Below are positions 12,801 through 21,765 of a stretch of 64,000 nucleotides of DNA, one piece after another. The position numbers were made by a program, and so were the translations under genes. A model generated the notes under the pieces. The model worked only from the letters and a program-made list of their open reading frames with translations, did not search any database and was not told the DNA's origin. Position 1 is the first letter of the stretch. The number at the start of each line of letters is the position of its first letter. This stretch comes from Cinclus cinclus (Eukaryota > Chordata > Aves > Passeriformes > Cinclidae), in NCBI RefSeq assembly GCF_963662255.1, contig NC_085049.1, positions 53,553,158-53,617,157 of the forward strand, in the 5' to 3' direction.

Positions 12801-15800
12801 GCAGTTTGATAATGTTTAGACCTAGGGCACATCATCAGTATGTGTTTTAGTATCTAAAAATAACGACAGTGAATTAAATAAACAGGTAGCTATGAACTGG
12901 AATTGGTGTTAAGAAATAAAATAAATCTTGTGGATATTTCCATTGTGCCAAAACAAATTCCTGGCAAAAGTGAATGACAGAAGTATTTTTTGTCTTTCAA
13001 TCCTCATTAAATTCTGGAAGAAACACATCACCTAACTATAATGGCATTTGTCTGGAAGCAAAGCTGTTGCTCTTATTGCTTGGTGAGAAAGAAGTCTGGG
13101 GAACAAGCATGTTGCATTGTTTAATTTCTTCTAGCAGAAGTAGGTAAGAATATGAAACTTGGTTTTCCTTTGGGAGACAACTTAGTTTCAAGTTTATCTG
13201 TTGTTTAATTGAAATGTCTTCTGGTGAATGGTATTTTGTAGACAGAGTCTTTAATTCGGGAAGTTTTGTGGAACGTTTATTGAGTTTCTCTTGTCAGCTG
13301 TCATTACCACTCGTTTCTGCTTTACAGAAATACATAAGCTTAATTGCACAAGAGAGAGTTATTTTATCTGAAAAGGATTCATCCAGCCTTATGTTTGATT
13401 TTTTTTGAATCATACTTCTACTTATGTGGAATGGGTAGATAACCTGGTGCTGATTAACTATTTTGTTCATTTCAATAGGTTATTAAAGCCCTGCTTAGTT
13501 GTGTGAGAGGGGAAGGAACAGGCTGTTAAAATAACCTGCTTTGTTTAGGCTGAGGAGCAACATAGGACAACAAAAATGTTGCATAATAGGATTTTCATCT
13601 TTGTTCTGCAATGCAAAATATTAAGAAGACTTTCAAGTTGTAGGTGAAATACTGTTCCTGATCTAATGGGATTGAGTGAAATGGAAAACTTTAGGTGTTA
13701 AGAAGGGAAGAACCAAAATTATTAGGCTGTTAAGTATGAAATTTATGAGTACCAGATCTTTTTTTGTAATGTTAATGTTGTTTTGGCCTTTTGATATATT
13801 GTTTTAGAAATCCTTCTGCATTGTTAGCAGACCTACCCTGAAACAGCTGCAAGGACTTTCAGTAGTTTGGTGTGTTTTTTTCTTAATGTAACTGGAGACT
13901 ACCTTTCCTATATGAGGCACTATTTCCCTCCAGTTGGGAACATAGCTGCAGTTCTAGTTTTAAGAAGAATTTGTGGCTTAAGAACTCTAACAAATCTTGG
14001 CATACTTGAAGTTCATTGTAATTTTACTGTGTATAGAAATCCTTCCAAGAAAAAGCTCCACAAAGCAAAAATCCTGGTCTGCCTTTCTCATGTGACTTTT
14101 TCATGTCTCTATAAAATGACTTAATATCTAGCTTCATGCACTGCTGTTATTTTTCATTGCTTTGTTCTCTAAATGCTTTTCCTTGAGAGAATTGTTTTGC
14201 CTATTTGTGATTCCAGTACAAACAAACTGTGACTTGGAAAACTATGAACAGGAAGTTATCAAGAGTTTTCTTGTATGCCCACTGTAATTGTGAACAGAAG
14301 GGTCCTAGTAATAGAAAAAACAATCTTCTTTAGGTAGTAGTCTCATCTATTGTTGCAAGAAATATTTATTTCCTAAGTGGAATATAATTACAGAGAGCTT
14401 CAAAGTAGTTTAGTAGAGGAGGGAAATGAAAGGAATGAAAAGGTATTATGTTCAGCACAAAATCTGAGGAGAGACTTGGTGTCGGTTGACAAACCACATT
14501 TGTGTAGAAAATACCATTTTTATTTCTACAAGACCCCTAAACTACTTTGTTTAGTATCCAGAGCTGTGAGTTTTGTTTGAAAGCCAATAATGAGGTGATA
14601 TGAGGTTTATGTTCTCAAAACAGTAGCAGGTTATTTTGGGATACCAAAGGGCTGGTACAATATCATGCTAAATAATAATAAAAAATAAAAATAAAAAATA
14701 ATAGTTTCAGTACAATAAAAGCTTGCTACTACTTGAGCTATCCAGGATATTTTTTTAATAACATGCCTTGGTTTAGCAAAGATAGAATTTATTGTTTTGT
14801 TACTCTTCCCTTTGCACTCCTTTCCCTTTTTCAACTTCCTCTTTCAGCTTACCTTGAATTTTTCTCAAAGGACAAGGGTAAGGATGGAGAAAATAAATTT
14901 TCTTTTTCTCTTCCAAATAGTATTCTAGTTGTTTGGCTAGAAAATAAAAACATGTGTTTGTTGTTACTGATGTAGGTTTTCAAATTCTATTATGCCATTC
15001 CAGTGTATAAAAACCAAATCTTAACATTCTTAGTGACTAAATATTGGCAGTACTGTCTGTATGGAGATGCTGGAAGGAGATCTGGAACAGATTATAATCT
15101 AACTTTTAGAAATAAATAGAGCATGCACCATTAATACTTCACATAAAAGTGAATGTTTTATACGGGTATATTGAACAACTGAAACATTTCTCTAGATACA
15201 GATGTCAAGGTGGGAGAATGTACTTCTTTATCTGCTTGTTAGGACATCTAGTTGACCTGCTTGTGCTGAAACAGTTGTAAATTCTATCCTACTTTCTCCG
15301 AGCTGAAGAGTAGTAACAGTGAACTTTTTTTTTTTCTGAAATGCAGCAGAATTTCTTTCTTTGTATGGGGATAAGAGAAACATCTGACTTGCTTGTGAAG
15401 AGGAGAAGGAATAGTAAGGCTGAGTTCATTGGGTGCCATTTGTGTGCAGCTACTCACTTAGCAAACTGATCTCCCAACATTTTTTCTCTCCCAGAGCTGT
15501 AAGTCATTGGAGTGGTGCTCTTAAAGCAATGAATTTTAAGCAAGTTATTGTAAAAGAACTCTAAGGGCTTTTTTTTCTGAGAGCTTTTTCAAGCTGTTGA
15601 CAGGCTTCATTGTGTACTTCAAGTGAATTTTAGGTTCATCTTTCTTCTTAAAAACATTCCAGTGAAGCTCTACTTTCTGATTCAGTGCTAGAGCTGTACT
15701 CCTTTGTGCTGCTTTCAGGCTCTTACAATTTGCTTATTGCTACTTCACCCAATGTAATACAGTTCTGTACAGAACTGTAATACAGTTCTTTGTACTAGTG

Positions 15801-18308
15801 AATATATGTTCTTAGACTAACTGAAAAGTTTTGACTGCTTCAACAAGTTGTCTTACCCTATATATACATTTTCTAGATTAGTTCTAGCATCCACAATTGG
15901 ATTTGGTAGAACTTTGTATACTGCTTGCAAATGCCTGAGTGGTATATGATGCAACTGACATATTTCAAGCTTCAGTGTAGTTGAAACATAGACCAGCGTT
16001 TTGTGAGTTTTTCAGTATTTGAGCTTGACTTCTGTCCTTTGACTCCACATTGTTTCCATACAAACTGAATTAGTGAAGTGTCAGATGGGAGTGGTAAAAA
16101 GAAACACTCTAAAAAACCCCCTGCATTTATTGTTAGTTGTAGAATGGTAACTGTTAGGTTTACTTGCTCTAATTTTATGTTCTTCATGATGTATTTATTA
16201 TGGATTCGTCAACTTTGCAGAATTGTAGCTTATTTGCCTCTTGCAGTATGAATGCGATAGAAAGCTGTTCAAGTTATTGTTGCATACTTTTTGTGTCATT
16301 TACTGAACAATTTTTGAGAATTGAGGAATTTGTAAAGGATTAAGATCAAGTTTTTCAGAAACATACCAAATATTGGAAAATATTTTTCATTAATATTACA
16401 GTAACTTGAAGCTTAAATGAAATGCAAGCCCCTTATCTTCTTAATATTGTAATTGTACAATATGATGTTCACTAAATTTAAAGTAGACAGCTGCTCTGTC
16501 CTTCAAAACATTTGCTGAGAAGAGTATAATGACATATAGAGCCTACAGCTTCCTCACAAGGGGAAGAGGAGGTGCAGACTCTGATCTCTTCTCTCAAGTG
16601 ACCAGCAATAGGACACAAGGGAATGGCATAAAGCTTTTTGAGGGGTTTGGGTTGGGTATTAGGAAAAAAATGTTCACCTGAATGTTGATTGAGCACTGGA
16701 ACAGGCTCCCCAGGGCAGTGGTCACACCACCAAGCCTGACAGAATTCAAGAAGTGTTTGGACAATGCTCTCTGGCATGTGGTGTGATTCTTGGGGTGTCC
16801 TGTGCGGGGCCAGGATTTGGACTCAATAGTCCCTTCCTACTCACCATATTCTAGAATTCCACTTAGTTAGTGAGATGAGGCATAATCTTGAAGCACACAA
16901 ACCTTGTGGATGTCTATGTAGTCTTATTTCATGGTAAGTATTTTAAAGTACAAAGTAGATTAACGCTAGAAAGATATTTGAGTTGTTGAGAGTCAGGCTT
17001 GCTAGTTTGCCCAGTTAATTCTCCTTTTCTTTCCCAGTCTGTTAATCTGGCCCAAATAAATTGCAGCTTGGGAGTGATAGACAACAGGGAAAGCTTGGTC
17101 TTTTTGACTCTTTAAGGGAATGCTGAGGATTAAAGTAAAACCATATATGTCCAGGAGTATTAAACCAGAAGGAACAACTGTGTTTCTGTAAATGAATGAA
17201 GAGTTTTCTTCCAAATACTTAATGTATTTACTTGACCAATAGCAGTACCATGAAGAGATATCTGGGTTGCATCTAAGTGATAAGCTCAAGTCAAGTATGA
17301 AAGCAGGATCTGATCAAAGTGGTGCCAATTATGGCTGAATTTTGTGGATTAAGTCCTCTGTGAAAGGAGGTTTCTGGGAGAATTATTCTCTGAGAATAAA
17401 TCTGAGAATTTCAGTTAGAAGAAAACTATATCTCTAAGGGTCAAATCTGAACTGCAAATCTTGCTTGTGCTAAGAAGAAAAGTAGACTTGAATAATGCAA
17501 ACCTTTTAATCAGAAAAGTGACTGTAAATCTCTTATTCAACAAATCACTCCTGCTATCTATTTATGTAGTAATACTTATTTTGCAACAGTGTTTATTATT
17601 TGTTCTTTTCTCTGATTTTAGTTTTTACTGTAGCACCTCTTCAACTCAAATTGATTTAAATTTGTCTATGCTGTTGTGATAGAATTATTAGCTAAAAATC
17701 CAGATGTATTGTAGTTATATGTTCTATGCTACATCTTTGAATATAATTTGTATAATTCAGTGCACTTTCAAAAGGAGATGAGGGCAGAATTTGTCTTGCA
17801 GAACCTATAGCATTTATAAGAAAGTACAAAGGTATGTTTTGGCAAATGCAGAGTTAGATATTGACATTCAATGGTAAAATGGCTTTTTGTGAATAGATGG
17901 GAAATCTGAAATAGTACTTGATATTTCTCTTTCAGATGCAAGTATAGATGATGAGCTGTAGAAGTTTGAAAACTGACTGTAGTATCTATGACACCTACTC
18001 AAAACTGTGGAGTCTATCAGAAGATGGGGATAACTTAAGACAAAAAACCTTAATTTGGAGCTCTAAAAGCTCCTTTCTGAAATAGCTGATAAAAGATTGT
18101 CTTAATTATTTTAGTACCTCTAATAGAATATTATTCTTGAAAGCCCTTATGCTTTCTAAATTAATATCTAGTTGTTTTTTTTTAGTGTAAACATATCTAT
18201 TTTTCTGATATTTTATGTGGGAAGAATGGGAAAACTTATACAAATCTTGCAGGTGTTGTCTTTCAGTTTTGTAAATAATAAAAGCTAACAGCAGATTGAT
18301 ATTTGCAG
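9801..18308 (+). other. PARPBP: PARPBP large intron
   Basis: An 8.5-kb GT-AG intron (GTACTC to ATTTGCAG). One CR1 LINE fragment lies at 16505-16865. The remainder is AT-rich DNA with scattered homopolymers. Short open frames in it, on both strands, have no protein-like neighbours, similarity or splice context. Confidence 0.85.
16505..16865 (+). mobile_element. CR1 LINE 3' fragment
   Basis: The sequence follows the noncoding 3' part of avian CR1 elements: GGGAAGAGGAGGTGCAGACT, later GAGCACTGGAACAGGCTCCC, CAAGAAGTGTTTGGACAATG, and a GGGGCCAGGATTTGGACTC end followed by CCCTTCCTA. It is 5'-truncated, as most CR1 copies are, and diverged. A second copy of the same subfamily lies at 49265-49566. 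Confidence 0.8.
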
Positions 18309-18453
18309 ATGAAGCAATCTTCAATTAAATCCCAGTTTGCCTGTACATATAAAAATGATGTGAGTGAAAAAAGTGGTCAGCATTCCAATGGAATACCAAC
18401 CTATAAACATCCTGTTGTACCAAAGCAAGATTTAAAAGCTGGGAAGTGCTCAG
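18309..18453 (+). CDS. PARPBP: PARPBP exon (SQFACTYK exon)
   Basis: The exon lies between GATATTTGCAG and CTCAG|GTAAGG. In phase 0 it encodes MKQSSIKSQFACTYKNDVSE and then a hydrophilic stretch ending KQDLKAGKCS plus one base. Human PARPBP has MKQTLIRSQFACTYKDDYM at the same point, which fixes the identity. The second half is poorly conserved, as expected for a disordered linker. The trailing G joins AA of the next exon to give the E of the EGTN/EGVN junction. Confidence 0.9.
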
Positions 18454-19102
18454 GTAAGGTGTAGTAGGATTGAGTAAGTAAATGTGATGGGTAATACTTG
18501 AAATGCTATCCAAAAAGCCTTTGTACTAAAAGTTTTAGTAGAACTCAAAATAAATCTTTTCAAGAAAAAAGAAAACTGTTCATTGTTCTCAATGTCTAAT
18601 ATGCCAGTTAAACCTTTGTGCAATAAAATTGTAATGCCAATGCTTTGAAAATATAAATGTTTAAAAAATGTTTGTGCTACCTTGAGGTAAAAAAGTGATG
18701 TATGTTGCATATATGGCAGATTTGTTCTTATTCTACAGAAGTAAGGTGAGTGAAATTTATATTTTTGCCGTTAAAAGGGGAGAAATTTGTTTTACTGCAC
18801 TGAAAACTATATAATATATAAAATTTCAATGCCTTTTACCCCTCTTTTCCAATATCTTAGTTATAAATCCACTTCCCTAAGTCAGTTATTACATGATTTT
18901 GAGCAATGTAATTTTAAATTGGCAATGCACTTGAAACCACATAGCAAATGTAATAGAAATGACCAGCATGGCTTTGTTTTATGGGTAATACATTAGTTTT
19001 GATTTAAAAAAAATAACGTGGCAGTCCTTATAGAAAAAGGATGTATGTTCCCAGGTAACTTTTTATTTCCTCACATATATTTTTGATATTCTTACATGAC
19101 AG
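18454..19102 (+). other. PARPBP: PARPBP last intron
   Basis: A 649-base GT-AG intron (GTAAGG to CATGACAG). I see only AT-rich noncoding sequence. Confidence 0.85.
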
Positions 19103-19437
19103 AAGGTACAAATTCATGTCTTGATGTACCAGGGCTTGGAACTATTTCTGAAAGTGTTCACCAGACTAGAAGTTATGCAGAAATGGGAAAGCTGAGTTGC
19201 CAGCCAAGGAACAAGAACTCTGAGAATGAACAGATGGATTTGAAGAACGACAAAATAATCTGTGACAAGGAAAGTGAACCATCTTTGCAGAAAAATACTA
19301 AAATACTTAAGACTTCAAAAAGCTCTGAGAAGGAGTTGGGCAGCAAAATTGGTGGAAAAAGAAAACAGACCAAAACTGCACGTAAGAATAAGTTGATTGC
19401 TGGTCAGGCAAAATTAACTCGCTTTTTTCAAGTCTAA
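19103..19437 (+). CDS. PARPBP: PARPBP terminal exon with C-terminal PIP box
   Basis: The terminal coding exon starts after CATGACAG and ends at TAA 19435-19437. It encodes a lysine/serine-rich tail of 111 residues, low in hydrophobic residues and probably disordered. The last residues, [15 protein letters not shown], contain the PCNA-interacting motif Q-x-x-L-x-x-F-F (QAKLTRFF); human PARPBP ends KLISGQAKLTQFFRL. In human PARI this C-terminal motif, with a nearby SUMO-binding element, recruits the protein to (SUMO-)PCNA. The preceding part ([16 protein letters not shown]) aligns with human VDLDGENILCDNRNEP. An ATG at 19096 lies before the splice site and is not a start. The five exons give about 307 residues, roughly the C-terminal half of the protein; the 5' half lies outside the window. 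Confidence 0.93.
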
Positions 19438-19594
19438 GTTTTTGTTTTCACACGCATGGTTTGTTAGCAGTTGTAAAATTTTGCAAGAAAATGGGTGAAA
19501 TTAATGAATTACCTCCTTTCATATGTAAGTAATTGAAAGTAGCTTGTATATTGTATCAGACATCTACTTACAACTCTGGATTATGCTGAAGTAT

Positions 19595-19600
19595 TTTATT
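19595..19600 (-). terminator. PMCH: PMCH polyadenylation signal AATAAA
   Basis: TTTATT on the + strand, so AATAAA in the PMCH direction, 188 bases after the PMCH stop. If used, the PMCH 3' UTR (about 19575-19787) overlaps the PARPBP 3' UTR by close to 190 bases. Confidence 0.6.
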
Positions 19601-19741
19601 TTTTAATAACAATACATTCTTAATTACACTTATTTTCTGTAATGAATTATGTATCCCTCTACAATGCAATGGGAAATTATTTTTGTAACAGTATGTATGA
19701 CTACACTAACACTCAGTAACTTAAAATTACATTAAATTCTG

Positions 19742-19747
19742 AATAAA
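19742..19747 (+). terminator. PARPBP: PARPBP polyadenylation signal AATAAA
   Basis: A canonical hexamer 305 bases after the PARPBP stop, in CTGAATAAAATG; the T-rich stretch TGTTTAATCTTC follows. It lies only about 40 bases before the end of the PMCH coding region on the other strand. Confidence 0.65.
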
Positions 19748-19787
19748 ATGTTTAATCTTCAAAGAAGGTGGTGGAGATGAGTAGTTT

Positions 19788-19837
19788 TCACACTTGCCAA
19801 CAAGGTCGATAGACTCTTCCCAGCATACACCTGAGGA
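19788..19837 (-). CDS. PMCH: PMCH exon 3: end of melanin-concentrating hormone
   Basis: The last coding exon of pro-MCH. On the - strand it follows TTCCCTGTAG, completes a split codon, and reads LRCMLGRVYRPCWQV then TGA. These are the last 15 residues of MCH, with both cysteines that form the ring of the cyclic peptide and the GRVYRPCW receptor-binding core. The residues match human MCH exactly. The split codon A|TC gives isoleucine at MCH position 4, where mammalian MCH has methionine (ATG). MCH acts in the brain through MCHR1-type receptors on feeding, arousal and energy balance. Confidence 0.95.
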
Positions 19838-20059
19838 CTACAGGGAAAAAAAAAGAAGGAGCCTGAAAGTTTAAATTGTCAAAGAACCAGAGTTCTTATG
19901 GCTTCTGGAAATACTAATTTAACAAATACTCCCTCCCCCATGTATGAAATCCTAAGTCATGGAGTCTCTAAACAAACCTTTACTGAATTGCTATATTGAC
20001 ATTGCAGTGTACTTTACCAGAATGAAATAATTTTTTGTGTAAAAATAAAATATATTTAC

Positions 20060-20264
20060 TGTCAAAATCCCTTCTTCCTATAGGGAATTTAGCTGAATTT
20101 TCTTCATCTGTGGTCTCTCTTTCCTGTATTGACTCAGTATTTTGAATTTCAGTGTCAGCTGGAAAAGCCATAGTGCCCTTCAGTGCAGGATAAGGTGGTA
20201 GTTGCTTTCTACCAAAGTTGATTGGCATAACATGACTGAAGAAATCATGTCTGGAACCTCTGTC
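20060..20264 (-). CDS. PMCH: PMCH exon 2: NGE-like and NEI peptides, start of MCH
   Basis: On the - strand the exon runs from ACAG|GACAGAGG to GACA|GTAAAT (205 bases). It starts in phase 0 with DRGSRHDFFSHVMPINF, which aligns with human NTGSKHNFLNHGLPLNL. Then come PALKGTMAFPADTEIQNTES (NGE region), ETTDEENSAKFPIG (NEI region; human EIGDEENSAKFPIG) and RR-DFD, the dibasic site and first residues of MCH. The glycine before RR, needed to amidate NEI, is kept. On the N-terminal side of NEI the human KR pair is here a single R (IQERETT against human TQEKREIG), one residue shorter. The exon ends one base into the MCH codon 4. Confidence 0.94.
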
Positions 20265-20760
20265 CTGTTTTGAGGGAAGACAAGAAGTTTATTTAAAGTC
20301 AGTTGTGTTCACATTTTGTGCTTTATACTTCAATAGTACAGTTATTTCATGTCTTGAAATCATATCTTAAAAGTTAATGACCTGCATTGCATCTTTGGTC
20401 AAAATGGTTTGATGGACATAAAATTGAATAATGAGTCTTGTGTTTGGCAAAGATAAAAACCTCTTGATGCATATAGAGACATGCAACAAATATAAATGCA
20501 GATTTCTCCCCCCATTTCTCCAAGTTTTGGCTACTATCTATGAAAATCAGATTTAATTAAACTCTCCAAGTTTACACATTTAGAATCTTGGCATTAGATA
20601 TGAGTTGATTTTTTTCTTTTCTTGACTATGTTACGTTATGTTAAACTGATATTTTTGTATATTTACCTGGTTATTGTTTTAAATTGTTGTACTTGTTTTC
20701 TAAAGGGGAATAAATTAATTTCAATGTTGCAATTAAGTGAAAATTTAAAATTGAACTCAC
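20265..20760 (-). other. PMCH: PMCH intron 1
   Basis: A 496-base GT-AG intron (GTGAGT to CAAAACAG in the gene direction). It is AT-rich and no other feature is seen. Intron 2 is 19838-20059 (222 bases, GTAAAT to CTGTAG). Confidence 0.85.
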
Positions 20761-21006
20761 CAAAAAATTCACGTTTCCAGCCTTCTTATCATTGAAAACA
20801 CTGCTGTCTTCAGTCTTGTAGTGCTTCAGCAAAGGTATAGCTCCCTTGTTCATAGTTTTATCTCCATTTTGTAGATTTTTTCCTAGATTTAATGTAGTTA
20901 GCAACACATCATCATCTTCTACCTCTTGCAGAGATTTGGAGAGTAGAAAACCTTGAGAAAAAAGAGAGAGAAGGGACAGAATTAGGATATATGATGAAAT
21001 ACACAT
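20761..21006 (-). CDS. PMCH: PMCH exon 1: signal peptide and N-terminal propeptide
   Basis: The first coding exon of pro-MCH, 82 codons, with donor TTTTTTG|GTGAGT. It begins MCISSYILILSLLSLFSQGF, a typical signal peptide; human starts MAKMNLSSYILILTFSLFSQ, so this start is three residues shorter but aligned. The following acidic propeptide includes VEDDDVLLTTLNLGKNLQ (human LDDDMVFNTFRLGKGFQ) and TEDSSVFND (human NDESSFMNE). Together with exons 2 and 3 it gives a 166-residue precursor (human 165) with no frame break. The start codon is the first ATG after the predicted transcription start. The precursor enters the secretory pathway and is cleaved by prohormone convertases. Confidence 0.94.
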
Positions 21007-21133
21007 TTTTTATTTTTTTAATTTTTTTTTTTTTTTTAGTTATTTAATGCTTGCATTGAGGTTCAGCACTTCTCAAATTCTGAGAAAGCTTTTCCAGTGG
21101 TAAATAACTGTTTTCCATTTCTGGAATGGCACA

Positions 21134-21142
21134 CTTTATATA
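21134..21142 (-). promoter_or_regulatory. PMCH: PMCH TATA box
   Basis: In the PMCH direction the sequence reads AATATATAAAGTG, about 130 bases before the ATG. Initiation would be expected near 21105-21110, giving a 5' UTR of about 100 bases. The mammalian PMCH gene is also TATA-driven. Confidence 0.65.
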
Positions 21143-21197
21143 TTTTACAGGTTGAATGGAAACTACTTCAATGGCTGATGAGTTCATTCTTTTAAAA

Positions 21198-21221
21198 TGA
21201 CTCATATTAAGGTGTGACCTT
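21198..21221. promoter_or_regulatory. PMCH: AP-1 site and nuclear-receptor half-site upstream of PMCH
   Basis: TGACTCA at 21198-21204 is a perfect AP-1 palindrome. Eleven bases further upstream, AAGGTCA (read on the - strand, 21215-21221) is an extended nuclear-receptor half-site of ERR/NR5A type. Both lie 55-90 bases upstream of the TATA box. Binding is inferred from motif alone. Confidence 0.4.
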
Positions 21222-21655
21222 TTCTATAATCCTTCTAATCCCACCTGTTTAGAACTAAAACATTTCTTTGTCATGCCTAATTTGTTTCTTTGCATGTTTT
21301 TAGAACAGATTAGTTCTTTTTGGTGAATCAGTATAACAAAGTTCACAGAAAAAGTGATGTCCATTTGTTTTTTGTAAAGCCTTACCTCTGGTTAAAGCAA
21401 TTTAAGAAGAGGAACTAATCTACATAAGTAAACAGGACTGTTGCTAAGGCATGAGGCATCATACCTTTTGATCAAAGCTGGAATCACTAAAGAGCTGAAA
21501 TTCTTGCAATTAGATGATAGCTTACTTACAGTGCTACCATGTTGAAGCTGAAATAATTTGTGTTTTGATGTCTGTAAACTGCAGTTTTTAGTTTAAAATG
21601 TCTTTGAAATGTATCACTTACCCTGGGGAAAGAAATGTGGAAGTTTCTGCATACT

Positions 21656-21765
21656 ATTGTTTTGTTGTTGTGTAGGACAGGGTTGGGTTTTTTGTTTTTT
21701 GTGGTTTTTTTTGTTTTGTTTTGTTCTTTGGGTTTTTTGGCTGTTTTTGTTTGGTTAGGGGTTTT
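21656..21765. repeat. T/G-rich low-complexity tract
   Basis: Runs of T separated by single or paired G (TTTGTTTTTTGTGG-like). On the other strand it is A/C-rich and creates a spurious open frame full of K, N, P, T and Q. Confidence 0.8.

Larger units (their letters stand above)
19438..19765 (+). other. PARPBP: PARPBP 3' UTR (predicted)
   Basis: Noncoding sequence from the stop to just past the first AATAAA at 19742. The cleavage point is estimated as 15-20 bases after the signal. The whole region is also covered in part by the opposite-strand PMCH 3' UTR. Confidence 0.6.

Noticed and set aside
16478..16777. 99-codon - strand open frame
   Set aside because: It is the antisense of a CR1 fragment.
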